The notes: generated by a model from the letters alone, not told the origin. Positions 1-9,916 are shown, counted from the stretch's first letter. The stretch is 64,000 nucleotides of DNA from JANWXR01 sp964608265 (GCA_964608265.1 CAZSNP010000011.1:1-64000); one strand, 5' to 3'. Program-made: numbers and translations.

Positions 1-171
1 GTAAGTGTTCGCGCTACTATCGGCGAGCACTTGTGTGAGACCGGCGTTGAGATCAAGCGTGTAGGTCGTGGTGATGCCGCCGGTCACCTGCGGAACCCGT
101 GCGCTCACTCTGCCTTGGGAAAATGTACTGCTGCCCATACGCACAGTCACCAGGGGACCTTCAGCCCGCAT
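1..171 (-). CDS. Partial Rhs/YD-repeat core fragment running off the left edge
   Basis: Positions 1-90 align with 2277-2366 inside the large rhs gene at 85 of 90 bases and in the same protein frame (GGITTTYTLDLNAGLTQVL). Upstream of that block the frame stays open, with an ATG at 171, but the preceding residues do not match the rhs core. The similarity therefore begins abruptly. The fragment lies just downstream of the rhs gene and its partner, on the same strand, where displaced Rhs tip cassettes are often found. No ribosome-binding site is visible before the ATG, and most of the gene lies outside the window, so whether it is translated is unknown. Confidence 0.5.
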   Translation of the reverse strand, partial: MRAEGPLVTVRMGSSTFSQGRVSARVPQVTGGITTTYTLDLNAGLTQVLADSSANTY

Positions 172-190
172 TGAAACGATCCAAGCAGCA

Positions 191-1186
191 CTATGGCGTT
201 TCAGGCTTGAATGCAAATAATTGATGGCTATCGCCCAAAGATGCAACAACCTGTTGGCTATCTGAATCGAAGGCTGTGCAATACCCTCCACGATTTGCGC
301 CAAATGGAAATGGAGGAAGACTGAATTGCACGAAGGAATTAATCTCTCCCGTCGAAGTATCTAACCCAAGGAGGTAGTTGTCGTTCCTTAGAACGTACAG
401 CGAGTTCTGCCCAAAGGCAATATTGCTAATTATTGTCGCTTCGGTCTCCCACAACGTTGTATCAGAAGTGCGATCAATTGCATAAACCCGCCCTACTACA
501 CTACCTGCTCGAACATACACAGCAGCTTCTGTGTAAACAGGCTGCTGGGAGTAGCTCACTGCCAGATCCGTCTCGTTCTTGAACAATGAGCGGATCGACT
601 CGCCGGTTCCGGTCTCGATGATGTTGCCCTTCTCATCCAGGCGATAATAGTTGCCCGTGTCCGTATAGGCTGTGAGCAAATAGTTGTTATGAGCTAGATA
701 CACTACCGCATCGATTTGTGACAAATGGGTTATCCAAAGTTGCTTCCCGGAGACTGGATCATAGGCTGCCACACGTCCCACACCACTGAAGCCGAGGTAA
801 AGAGCAGAAGCTGTCAGGTGCATTGAGCTTGCACCGTTGACGTCCGTGGTGTTCCAAAGCATCTGACCGTCTGCGGCAGCAAGTGCCGTCAGCCCCCAAT
901 TTGCAATTGGACCAGCTTTCCCTATGAGAAACACCCTGCCATTTCCGGCTGCCAAGAGGCAATATTGAGGACTATACCCGACCCACACACTTGATTCATC
1001 CCACATCAAGCCGAGGTGTTGGCTATCAGCGATACTGTAGACAGAGACGGTTGGTGTTATAGCCGGATTCGAACAGGCCACTAGAGCCCCCAGCCCTACG
1101 GCTATCATTAGTGCGATGCCGGCGACGCCTTGATATAGATCGAATTTATCTTTGTCCACCAAGTGTCGCCTCAAAAATGTCTGCAT
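191..1186 (-). CDS. PQQ-type beta-propeller lipoprotein downstream of rhs
   Basis: The protein of about 331 residues has a basic N-region, a hydrophobic stretch and a lipobox ending LGALVAC with the cysteine near residue 38, so it should be an exported lipoprotein. The body has repeated blade-like segments (AAADGQMLWNT, YDPVSGKQLWIT, IDRTSDTTLWET, LDTSTGEI) typical of PQQ-like/WD-type beta-propellers that bind ligands or protein partners. The ATG at 1186 gives a normal-looking signal peptide. A GTG at 1225 is an alternative. Either start lies inside the last codons of the rhs gene, implying translational coupling. Base composition is less GC-rich than in most of the window. Its position suggests a partner or possible immunity role for the Rhs protein, but nothing in the fold proves this. 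Confidence 0.72.
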   Translation of the reverse strand: MQTFLRRHLVDKDKFDLYQGVAGIALMIAVGLGALVACSNPAITPTVSVYSIADSQHLGLMWDESSVWVGYSPQYCLLAAGNGRVFLIGKAGPIANWGLTALAAADGQMLWNTTDVNGASSMHLTASALYLGFSGVGRVAAYDPVSGKQLWITHLSQIDAVVYLAHNNYLLTAYTDTGNYYRLDEKGNIIETGTGESIRSLFKNETDLAVSYSQQPVYTEAAVYVRAGSVVGRVYAIDRTSDTTLWETEATIISNIAFGQNSLYVLRNDNYLLGLDTSTGEINSFVQFSLPPFPFGANRGGYCTAFDSDSQQVVASLGDSHQLFAFKPETP

Positions 1187-4100
1187 AATGGAGCGCCAGA
1201 TTGGCTGCTGCCATGCGGAGGTCACCCTGAACCGGAACGAACCAGTTCGGATAGCGCCCTTCTGTAATATCGCGGTGTAATCGCCCGCGGTCTACTTTGC
1301 CATCAGCTTGTACATACGACTCGATGAATGGGCCTGAACTTTCAGCCAATACAACACCCACCGCGATGTCGGCGATGATAATCGGATCGGCTCCTATGCT
1401 GAGCGACACATATTCGTTCAACCCCTCAATGGCCGGATCACTGAACGATTCCCACGACGCCACCCCTATGGCAATACCTCCACCAATTGGAAGCTCGCCA
1501 GCAAGACCTAGTTGACCATAGAAGGACCATCCCCCATAGTCGGCAGCCACATTAGTGTCTGTCCTAAAACCTTCTGCCTCACCAGCATATGCAACGGCAA
1601 ACACGCTGATAGGATCCGTTAGGAAACCGGATGTTACGTTGAACAAGTGCCGTTCCATCGTTGCGAAGTCATATACCAAATCCTGCCCTCTTGAACCGCC
1701 AATGAATGCGCTGCCTCCTAACTGATACCCCTCCACGTAGCCCTTGCCCCGATAGTGCACTGGCCCAATCCAACAACCAGGTGCGCCTTGTACATAGTCG
1801 TCTGGCGATGGTGGTGTACCTGGCGCATTGTCTATGCTGTCAAGGCCATAATAACTTAGAACACAGTAAACAAAGTGCCATGGGGTATGTCCACTTCGAC
1901 ACCAATCCGGGAATTTTCCGGTTGGGTCTGTCACATTGATGGGATTGCCCTCAACGTACTGCCATGCGTTGAGTGACTGTGGACGGTGATTATTCCCCGA
2001 CCACTTATCTTTGGAGATGAATCTCCCAGTCGAAGTGGAGAGATAACGCGCCCTCAAATACACCAACCCCGTGTTGTCCGTCTGCTCTCCGGTGAAGCCG
2101 TAGCTGCTCGCCGCCGTACCACTACTGCTCAGCACAGTGCCATACGGCTGGTATCCTTTCGCCAGCGTCACCGCGCCGCCCGCATTCGTCAACTGCCGCA
2201 CGCTGCCCAGGTGGTCGGCCAAGAAGTACTGTGGAGTTGCACCGGCAAATTGCGCAATGCGGCCATTGCCGTACAAGTAAGTGTTCGCGCTACTATTGGC
2301 GAGCACTTGTGTGAGACCAGCGTTGAGATCAAGCGTGTACGTGGTGGTGATGCCACCGGTCACCTGTCTCATCCGCGCGCCCATCCCATTGTAGGCGTAG
2401 CTGGCCGTCAGCCCTGCGCCAGTCACGTTGCTCAGCCGGTTCACGGTGTCGTAGGTGTACGTGTAGACGCCATCGTTGATGAGATTGCCGTTAGCATTCC
2501 ACGTGTACGCCACGCCGCCGGCGTTCGTCAGCCGGTTGGCGTCATCGTAGGTGTACACGGTGGTGTTGGTGATGGTCTGGCTGAGCCGGTTGCCCACGGA
2601 ATCATAGGTGTAGGTGAAGACCAGCCCGGTGTTGTAGCTGGCAGTCGTCAGGCGCGAGAGCGGGTCATACATGTAGTTGATCGCCTGCGTCGCCGGCGTG
2701 GGGTTAGCCGGCGTCACCGTGAAGTCGTCGAAGCGGTGTGCGCCCGCGCCGCCCGGGGTGTACGACCACAAACCGGCCTCGCCCTCGGTGAAGGCGCTAT
2801 CGGTGGCCGTGATGACCGGTGAGCCGCTGACCGTGACCACCAGTTGCGTGCCGGTCGCCTTCAGCCCCAGCGCCACCCATTGCCCGGACGAGTAGCCCGG
2901 GATCTCGTAATAGCCGAGCGCGCTGCTGAAGTCATCCACCCGCCACAGGTTGAGGTGGCCGAGGTCATCCATGTCCACCATGTAGCCCTGGCCGGGCAGG
3001 CCGTCGGAATAAGCCCCCCAGCGCGCGCCCAGCGCCGTCGTGCCACTGCTGCCAGTCAATTGCACCCGAGCCGAGACGGTCACATCGGTGTACGTGCCCG
3101 TGTACGTGGCGAGATGATCCTGCTCGGTAGAGTCGTTGCGCAATGTCTGTGACACGATCGCGAAATCGCCGACGCGCTCCGTCCAATTCGATCCCAGGCT
3201 GGTGCTGTCGGCGCGGTTGAAGTCGTCGCTCAGGGAAGGTGAGCGGACGGTCTCGGTCACCGCGGTGCGATTGCCGAGGGCGTCGAAGGTGTAGGTGTAC
3301 ACCCCCACCGCCTGCGTGGCGGATTGGTGCTGCAAGACCGTGAGCCGGTCTGCGCCGTCGTAGCCGTAGGTAGAGGTGATGCCGTTGGGCAAAGCGACGG
3401 TGGTGAGGCGGCTGCCGGTGTCGTAGCTGTAGCGGGTGAGGCTGGCCGCCCAGTCGCGCACCTGTACCAGCCGGGAAGCGAGATCGTAGGTGGAAGTCAC
3501 CGCCTTGCCGTCCGGGTAGGCGAGGGCCAGCCGGTTGCCGGCGGAATCGTATGTGTAGGCCACCGAGCCGGTGAAGGGCTGGGTGATGGTGATGGGGCGC
3601 GAGAGCAAATCGTAATTCCACGTGGTTGTGCCAACGCTGTCCGTCATCACCGTGCGCTGGCCGGCGCCGTCGTAGGTGAAGAGCACGTCCGGATCGGGCG
3701 ATGGGTAATCGATCTTCGTTGGACGGTTGAACAGGTCGTAGGTGGTGACCGTGGCCCGCGCCAGGGCGTCGGTCATGGTGATAGTGTTGCCCGCCGCATC
3801 GTAGGCATAGGCCCAGGTGTTGCTCAACGGGTCGGTCATCGTCAGCTGCCGATTGAGCAAATCGAAGGTGAAGGCCGTGGTCTTGTTGCGCCCATCCTTG
3901 ATGGTCTTGCGGTTGCCCGCGGCGTCGTAGGTGTATTCGGTGCGGACGTTGGTCTCGTTATTCGTGGAGCCGCCGGAGATGTAGTTCTCGACCACGGCGG
4001 TCAGCCGGTTGAGCAGGTCGTACTCATACTTCGTCACGATGCCTTTCGGGTCTCGCATCTGCGTGCGGTTGCCGGCGGCGTCGTAGGTGTAGACGGTACT

Positions 4101-7100
4101 CAAGTCTTCATCCGGTTTGGCCGCATCAAACACGCCGTTCACATAGTTGACGGTGACCGTGATTGGGCGGTCGAGCTGATCGTACTGGGTGCGGATACGC
4201 TTGCCGAGCGGATCGATGCTGTATTCCACCCGGCCCAGCGCATCGAAGCTGACCGTCATGCTGGCTACGGCGGTCCCGGTCAACGGAATGGTGGTCGTGA
4301 TGACGCGGTAGAGCGAGTCGTACTGGAAGGTGGTGGTGATGTTAGTTGTGGTCAGCCCCGGCCCACCGCGCACCTCGGTCTGCGACAGCCGGTTGCCCAG
4401 TGCGTCGTAGGCCACACTGCTGACGATGTTGCGGTCAGGCTGATTGGGATTGAAAGCCGCGCCGGTGTAGTTGGTCGTCTGTGTGATCGGGCGGTAGGCG
4501 GAATCGTATTGGGTGAAGGACGTGCGCGCCAGCCCGGTGACATTGGCGAACTGCGTGGTGGAGATGACGTTGCCGCCAGCATCGTATTGCGACAGCGAGC
4601 GGATATCCCGATCTGGCTCGGAGGCGCTGAAGCTGCCGTCCACAAAGTTGGCCGTGGTCGTGATCGGGCGGCCCAGTACGTCATACTCGGTTTTCATGGT
4701 ACGGGCCAGCGATGTGCCTGCAAACCGGGTCGTGGTGGTCACCCGGCCCAGGGCATCGTACACGGTGACGCTGCGGATGTCCCTGTCCGGCTCGGCAGCG
4801 TTGAATGTGCCGTCCACATAGTTGACGGTCACTGTCACCGGGCGGTTGAGGACGTCGTACTCGGTTAGGGTCCTGCGTTCCAGCCCGCTGAGGCCGAAGA
4901 ACTGGGTGGTGAAGCGGACGTTGCCGTTGGCGTCGTATTCGGTGACGGTGCGGATGTCCTTATCCGGCTCCGCAGTGCTGAACGTCCCATCCACGTAGTT
5001 GACGGTCACGGTGACCGGGCGGTTGAGCGCGTCATACTCGGTGCGGGTGGTGCGCGCCAGCCCGGAGACGTTCACGTATTGGGTGCTGGTGACCACGTTG
5101 CCGTTGGCGTCGTAGCCGGTAAACGACTGAATATCTTCATCTGGTTTGGCCGCATCGAACACGCCATTCACGTAATTGACTGTCACGGTGACCGGGCGGT
5201 TGAGCACGTCGTATTGCGTCCGTGTGGTGCGGACCAGGCTGGTGTTGGCGGCCTGGAGAGTGGCGGTGACATTACCGTTGCTGTCGTATTGGGTGACAGT
5301 CTGCACGTCTTCAAACGGCTTGTTCGAATCGAAGTTGCCGTCCTTGTAGTTCACCGTCACCGTAACGGGTCGGTTGAGCGCATCATACTCGGTGCGATTG
5401 ACCAGGCCCAACGTGTCGGTCATCAGCACCTGCAACCCGATCTCGTTGTACTGGTAGGTGGTGATCAGGTTGTATTGGTTCTGGTAGTTCTGCCCCTGCC
5501 CGGCCAGGTAATTACTCGTGGTCTTGATCAGCCGGTTGGCGTTGTCGTACTCGTTGCGCGTCACCTGACCGAGCGTATCGGTCATCACCGTCTGGTTGCC
5601 CACGGCGTCGTAGCCGTACTGGGTGACCAGGTTGTAGGTGTTCTGGTAGTTCTGTGCCTGCCCGGCCAGATAGTTGCGCGTGGCCTTCGTCAGCCGCCCG
5701 GCGTTGTCGTATTGGTTGACCGTGATCTGCTGTTCGGGTCTGCCGGTGGCGACGGTCGTCGTGATTACCCGGCCCAGGTTGTCGTAGCCGTAGGTCGTGA
5801 CGATGCCCAGCGCATCTGTGATCACCGTGCGCTGGCCGAGGGCATCGTACTGGTACTGCGTGGTGTTGCCGCGCGGGTCGGTCATGGCCTTGAGCAAATT
5901 CACCGGCTGCGGGGCGTCGGCGGCGGTGGTGTAGGTGTACAGGGTCTGGTTGTTCAGGGCATCGGTGCTGGTCGCGAGCAACGTGTCGGTGTAGGTCATC
6001 GTGGTGGCGAAGCCGCGCGCGTCCACCGTGCGGGTCAGGTTGTTGAGCGGATCGTACGTAAACGATGTGGATTGGCTCAGCGCGTTGTTGACTTGCGTCA
6101 GGTTGGCCCCGGTGGCGCTCCAGGTCAGCGTGGTCGGCGCATTGAGCGAATCGGTGATGACCGCCGGGCGGAAGTTGGCGTCATAGGTCTTGGTGATGGC
6201 ACTGCCCAATTGACCCACTTCACCCACCAGCGTATTGGCGCCATCGTAGCGATGAGTCTCTGTGAAGCCGCGGCCATCCATCACCGTGGTGGCGCCATCG
6301 GTGTTATAGGTGATCTGCACGTGCAAGTTCCCGGCCCCGTCATACTGCCGCCAGGCGCGGCCTTGTGTGTCGTAGTCGGTGTGGAGCGTGGCGGTCGCCG
6401 AGTCGTTCGGGTCTTTGACATCTGCGAGCAAATGCGTTGACGAGATAGTCGTGGAATAGCTGAAGGTCCAGTTTTGGCCGAGGATGTCGGTTACAGTGAT
6501 GAGATCACCTGAGGTCAAGCCATATCCATACGTGACTTGCCGACCCGAATGATCACTGACCGACTGTATCCGGCCTTGTCCATCGTAGGTGAGCGCAAGA
6601 TAGCGTGTGCTGAGCGGCTCGGTGACAGTGATCAGCCGACCAGACGATAAATCATAGCTGTAATTGAATTGATGGTTCTCGGCATCCCTCCATTGAGTCA
6701 ATTGGCCGCCTCCATCGAAAATGTAGGTGGCTTGCTGAGGAGTGATGAGTGTGTAAGTGTCCGTCGGTGTGGTCGTATATACCAACGAGGCGAGGACCCC
6801 CGGATATGGAACATAGGTCGTGATGCCATTGGTCACATCGATAGTGAACTGATATTGGTTAGCTGTGTGCGCCTTGAACCAGACTGTACCGTACTCGCCC
6901 AGTGGATCTTCGGGCAAGATCAAACGTGTATCTTGGTTGTGCGTCCATCCGTAACCCAGTGTAGTGGAATAGACATTTATCGTTGGCGAGGCGTACGTGC
7001 GCTGAAAGGCGAGGGTTCCGGCACTGGTGGGAACTGAAAGGTCAACCATACTGTAGCTAAAGGCACCCGTGCTCGTGTTGATTGGATAGGGAGTATACGC

Positions 7101-9821
7101 TTGTGCACTTTGTCCGCCCCAACAATCGCATTCACGGTCATCTCCGGGTTGTTGCCCCGGCCCGCCCTCGCCCCCACTGCCACCTCCTGACCAATTTCGA
7201 GAAGAGGCCGATGTCGGGAGCTTCAGCACGGTCACGTATGATTCATTGCCAGGGACAGGCCCCGAAGTTCTTGGATAGTCTGAAGAGGTTGTGACACCTG
7301 TGAAATACACACGACACGTTCCAGGGCATAGGCCTAAGCCGAAACCATAGTCTTGCGCATTGCCGCCGACATAGCTGGAATACAGCCGTCCTCCCTCAGG
7401 ACTAAAGGTGGCAAGGAAAACGTCTCGACAGGGCACGGAGCTGCATGTGCCGCCGGCGTAGGTGGTATCAAAGGCCCCAACCGTCGTTGGAAAAGCATTC
7501 GTGCCGGTATGAGAGGATGCCGTGTCTCCCACAATGGCGATGTCGCCATTGGCGCTGATATCAATAGCTTTGCCTTCATCAATGTTGTCGCCGCCGTGAT
7601 ACGTCGTCCAATTTAGAAAGAAGCCCTGCGCTTCATATGGCCACAGCGGCCCATAAGAGGCCTTCGCGACAAATGTATCCGTGTTATTTTTATAGCCATC
7701 GCCAACGTGGTTGGGAAGGTTGGTGGATGTGGTTTGACCAACGATGTAGAGAGTTAGGTTGCCGCCGATCGCAATAGCGCAAGTGTGCAAACAATCGTCG
7801 CCGTTTCCCCCAAGATAAGCCGCCGTGAGCAGCTTGGAACCGCCAGTGCCACCGGCTACGGTGCTATGCCGTGCGACCATGATATCGATGGTGCTGCCCA
7901 CTCGCGAATTACTGAATGGCGCACCATAGTTGAGTGCGGGCAACCCATCTGACTTGGTCGGCCCGGCAATGAAAACGCGCCCGGATGAGTCCACATCCAT
8001 GCCACACTCGGCCCAACGAAATGGCACCTCACAGTCATCGCCGCTGCCGCCGTAGAAGGTGGAATACACCAGCGAGCCTGTTCCAGCTACAGCCGTATTG
8101 AGGCGCGAAATGAAGGCGTCGAACCCGCCAGCGCGGCTGCTTTGATATGGATTGCCGGCTGTCGGGAAAGTGTCACTGTTTGTCTGACCAACAACATAGA
8201 CCGTTTCATCGCTGCTGCCAGGTTTTACCCCGATGTCTGATCCGCTGCCCGGCCCCAGGCAGGTCGAATAGACCAAACCGCCCGATGAGTCCAGTTTCGA
8301 TACAATCGCATAGATCGTACCGGCGGTACAGGCGCTGTATCCGTTTGGTACTGGAAAGTTACCCGAGTCCGTATCGCCCGTAACATAGACACGGCCGGCA
8401 GTATCAACTGCGATCCCATAAGAAAAGTCGCTGGCATCGCCGCCTAAATAGGTGAGGTACTGCATAGCGCCGGACCCGTTGACCTTCGCGACGAATATGT
8501 CACTGAAGCCGCCACCGTATCCAGGGCCAATGGTAGTCGGCAGATTGTTTGATGAGGTATTGCCGGTAATGTAGGCATTCTTGGATGCGTCAACGATTAT
8601 GCCCTGTGAGTTGTCCACGCTATTTCCACCGATGGTCGTCGAGAAGATGATCTGATTCATGTCGCCATCATGCCGTTGGCGGCGAGCGGCGTTGGCAGGT
8701 AACGCCGGGCTCTGAAGCCCCGCCCCATGACTTTCTGATGTAGCGCGGGCGCCAGTAGGAACGGCAAATGGTCGGGCTACATCGTCGCCCTCCAGAGAGG
8801 GTCGCGGTGAACCAATTGCGATCCACGCCTCCAGGCCAGTCCCAATCGCATCACCGGCCACATCAAGCAAAGGCAATGTGAGTAGGCGAATTCCGTTCGC
8901 TAATCCTATGGTTTTGCCGTTATCCGTAATAGTCAGCCCATCGGAACCCCGGGTCTGCAATCTGACATTCGCGACTTGATCAATTGGGGTGACACCGATA
9001 TTTCTGAGATACAGGCGCCACGACCACGTTCCGTTGCGACTTGTGATTTCCAGATCAATCCCGGGGTACAGTTCTTCGTAGCGGACCGAACCAAAGACGG
9101 GTACACGGCTATACCATTGCTGGGGATCGTTGCCCATGAAGTAGGCAACGTTCACCTTCTGGGGGTCTATGCCAACAATTCTCGGCCTGGGATTGGCGCC
9201 GGCAAAGGATAATCGCAAGTGAACGAGTGGCCGCGGTTGGTTTTCTGGAGGGACTGGTGTGGCCTCGGGTGAGGGTATAGCTTGGTCGGTGGTTCCGGCC
9301 ACGGGCTCCTGTTCCAGTGCAGTTGTAGGTGTAATAGGCTGCAGCAGCGTTATCCAGATGGCGTTCGGTGCCAGATAAATGACCCCATCTGTGCCGCGAA
9401 CTTGAAACCTGGGCCGGCCCTCTTCTGGAAAATCTGCAGGCGAGGGAAACTGGCCCACGTTCTCGATGAACAACACCGAGGCCGTCGATGCCGTCTCGCT
9501 TACGCCTTGCGGCATCTCCGGCAAGGCTGTCGCAGTCGGGGATGGCCCCTGCGTCGGGCTTCCACCGACTTGGGGCAGAAACTCTATGGCAGTTGATGTC
9601 AGTTCATGTGTTTGGGTAACAATGGCCGATGTGGGCGGTGGAGAGGGAGCGGTTGGTGTGTCAACCGGTCGGGTTGCGGTGGCAGAAGGGATTGGCTGCT
9701 GTATCGGTGCTGCATTCACAGGCGACGGATATACGCGACCCATTGGTGTGAGCAGCACGGCTCCAATGACCAATGCTCGTAGCGCAAGGTCAATAGTGGT
9801 TGGCATCTTGACAGTGCGCAT
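1146..9821 (-). CDS. Giant secreted SBBP-propeller/YD-repeat (Rhs) protein
   Basis: A 2891-residue surface protein. Residues 1-40 form a signal peptide, followed by a Pro/Thr-rich linker. Residues about 115-870 hold an SBBP-type N-terminal domain and beta-propeller repeats (patterns such as YSTFYGGSGDD and VDSSGRVFIAG). A DUF6531-like entry near residue 905 leads into dozens of YD repeats to about residue 2610. A jelly-roll, LamG-like domain (residues about 2194-2369, starting SDDFNRADSTSLGSNW) interrupts the YD repeats. The Rhs core hallmark LADHLGSVRQL...YGFTGEQTDNTGLVYLRARY...GRFISKD ends near residue 2625. The last 260 residues are a variable, glycine-rich tip that I do not recognise. Such proteins encapsulate and deliver C-terminal toxins or act as adhesins. 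A possible promoter lies at 9887-9916. Confidence 0.93.
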   Translation of the reverse strand: MRTVKMPTTIDLALRALVIGAVLLTPMGRVYPSPVNAAPIQQPIPSATATRPVDTPTAPSPPPTSAIVTQTHELTSTAIEFLPQVGGSPTQGPSPTATALPEMPQGVSETASTASVLFIENVGQFPSPADFPEEGRPRFQVRGTDGVIYLAPNAIWITLLQPITPTTALEQEPVAGTTDQAIPSPEATPVPPENQPRPLVHLRLSFAGANPRPRIVGIDPQKVNVAYFMGNDPQQWYSRVPVFGSVRYEELYPGIDLEITSRNGTWSWRLYLRNIGVTPIDQVANVRLQTRGSDGLTITDNGKTIGLANGIRLLTLPLLDVAGDAIGTGLEAWIAIGSPRPSLEGDDVARPFAVPTGARATSESHGAGLQSPALPANAARRQRHDGDMNQIIFSTTIGGNSVDNSQGIIVDASKNAYITGNTSSNNLPTTIGPGYGGGFSDIFVAKVNGSGAMQYLTYLGGDASDFSYGIAVDTAGRVYVTGDTDSGNFPVPNGYSACTAGTIYAIVSKLDSSGGLVYSTCLGPGSGSDIGVKPGSSDETVYVVGQTNSDTFPTAGNPYQSSRAGGFDAFISRLNTAVAGTGSLVYSTFYGGSGDDCEVPFRWAECGMDVDSSGRVFIAGPTKSDGLPALNYGAPFSNSRVGSTIDIMVARHSTVAGGTGGSKLLTAAYLGGNGDDCLHTCAIAIGGNLTLYIVGQTTSTNLPNHVGDGYKNNTDTFVAKASYGPLWPYEAQGFFLNWTTYHGGDNIDEGKAIDISANGDIAIVGDTASSHTGTNAFPTTVGAFDTTYAGGTCSSVPCRDVFLATFSPEGGRLYSSYVGGNAQDYGFGLGLCPGTCRVYFTGVTTSSDYPRTSGPVPGNESYVTVLKLPTSASSRNWSGGGSGGEGGPGQQPGDDRECDCWGGQSAQAYTPYPINTSTGAFSYSMVDLSVPTSAGTLAFQRTYASPTINVYSTTLGYGWTHNQDTRLILPEDPLGEYGTVWFKAHTANQYQFTIDVTNGITTYVPYPGVLASLVYTTTPTDTYTLITPQQATYIFDGGGQLTQWRDAENHQFNYSYDLSSGRLITVTEPLSTRYLALTYDGQGRIQSVSDHSGRQVTYGYGLTSGDLITVTDILGQNWTFSYSTTISSTHLLADVKDPNDSATATLHTDYDTQGRAWRQYDGAGNLHVQITYNTDGATTVMDGRGFTETHRYDGANTLVGEVGQLGSAITKTYDANFRPAVITDSLNAPTTLTWSATGANLTQVNNALSQSTSFTYDPLNNLTRTVDARGFATTMTYTDTLLATSTDALNNQTLYTYTTAADAPQPVNLLKAMTDPRGNTTQYQYDALGQRTVITDALGIVTTYGYDNLGRVITTTVATGRPEQQITVNQYDNAGRLTKATRNYLAGQAQNYQNTYNLVTQYGYDAVGNQTVMTDTLGQVTRNEYDNANRLIKTTSNYLAGQGQNYQNQYNLITTYQYNEIGLQVLMTDTLGLVNRTEYDALNRPVTVTVNYKDGNFDSNKPFEDVQTVTQYDSNGNVTATLQAANTSLVRTTRTQYDVLNRPVTVTVNYVNGVFDAAKPDEDIQSFTGYDANGNVVTSTQYVNVSGLARTTRTEYDALNRPVTVTVNYVDGTFSTAEPDKDIRTVTEYDANGNVRFTTQFFGLSGLERRTLTEYDVLNRPVTVTVNYVDGTFNAAEPDRDIRSVTVYDALGRVTTTTRFAGTSLARTMKTEYDVLGRPITTTANFVDGSFSASEPDRDIRSLSQYDAGGNVISTTQFANVTGLARTSFTQYDSAYRPITQTTNYTGAAFNPNQPDRNIVSSVAYDALGNRLSQTEVRGGPGLTTTNITTTFQYDSLYRVITTTIPLTGTAVASMTVSFDALGRVEYSIDPLGKRIRTQYDQLDRPITVTVNYVNGVFDAAKPDEDLSTVYTYDAAGNRTQMRDPKGIVTKYEYDLLNRLTAVVENYISGGSTNNETNVRTEYTYDAAGNRKTIKDGRNKTTAFTFDLLNRQLTMTDPLSNTWAYAYDAAGNTITMTDALARATVTTYDLFNRPTKIDYPSPDPDVLFTYDGAGQRTVMTDSVGTTTWNYDLLSRPITITQPFTGSVAYTYDSAGNRLALAYPDGKAVTSTYDLASRLVQVRDWAASLTRYSYDTGSRLTTVALPNGITSTYGYDGADRLTVLQHQSATQAVGVYTYTFDALGNRTAVTETVRSPSLSDDFNRADSTSLGSNWTERVGDFAIVSQTLRNDSTEQDHLATYTGTYTDVTVSARVQLTGSSGTTALGARWGAYSDGLPGQGYMVDMDDLGHLNLWRVDDFSSALGYYEIPGYSSGQWVALGLKATGTQLVVTVSGSPVITATDSAFTEGEAGLWSYTPGGAGAHRFDDFTVTPANPTPATQAINYMYDPLSRLTTASYNTGLVFTYTYDSVGNRLSQTITNTTVYTYDDANRLTNAGGVAYTWNANGNLINDGVYTYTYDTVNRLSNVTGAGLTASYAYNGMGARMRQVTGGITTTYTLDLNAGLTQVLANSSANTYLYGNGRIAQFAGATPQYFLADHLGSVRQLTNAGGAVTLAKGYQPYGTVLSSSGTAASSYGFTGEQTDNTGLVYLRARYLSTSTGRFISKDKWSGNNHRPQSLNAWQYVEGNPINVTDPTGKFPDWCRSGHTPWHFVYCVLSYYGLDSIDNAPGTPPSPDDYVQGAPGCWIGPVHYRGKGYVEGYQLGGSAFIGGSRGQDLVYDFATMERHLFNVTSGFLTDPISVFAVAYAGEAEGFRTDTNVAADYGGWSFYGQLGLAGELPIGGGIAIGVASWESFSDPAIEGLNEYVSLSIGADPIIIADIAVGVVLAESSGPFIESYVQADGKVDRGRLHRDITEGRYPNWFVPVQGDLRMAAANLALHYADIFEATLGGQR
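4460..5400 (-). repeat. 177-bp tandem repeats inside rhs
   Basis: Six to seven successive units with a period of 59 codons (177 bp) carry the shared core RPVTVTVNYVDGTF followed by a D/E-rich PD.DI segment and a YDANGNV segment. A further, separated copy lies near 4140. The units stay in frame and are close enough in DNA sequence to support recombination that lengthens or shortens the YD shell. Confidence 0.75.
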
Positions 9822-9886
9822 GGCTTACTCCCTTATGGACATGTGAAACTGAGTTCAAAAGCCGAGACAGGCCCCTGGATGCAGAC

Positions 9887-9916
9887 AGGCTACGCCCAAT
9901 TACTGCGGCATGTCAA
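9887..9916 (-). promoter_or_regulatory. Candidate rhs promoter
   Basis: On the minus strand a perfect -35 box TTGACA (9911-9916) is followed after 18 bp by TAGCCT (9887-9892), about 65 bp before the rhs start. The -10 box is weak. The rest of the 249-bp divergent gap (9822-10070) holds a doubled ACGCAA motif near 9925-9940 and nothing else I recognise. Confidence 0.35.

Noticed and set aside
1060..1085. GTTCGAATCC on the minus strand, like a tRNA T-loop
   Set aside because: It lies within the lipobox region of the propeller lipoprotein, and no acceptor stem or anticodon arm can be built around it.
3324..6440. Long plus-strand open frames opposite the rhs gene (3324-4868, 5079-6440)
   Set aside because: They are antisense to the highly repetitive YD codons, rich in Arg/Val/Gly repeats, and without recognisable motifs or ribosome-binding sites.
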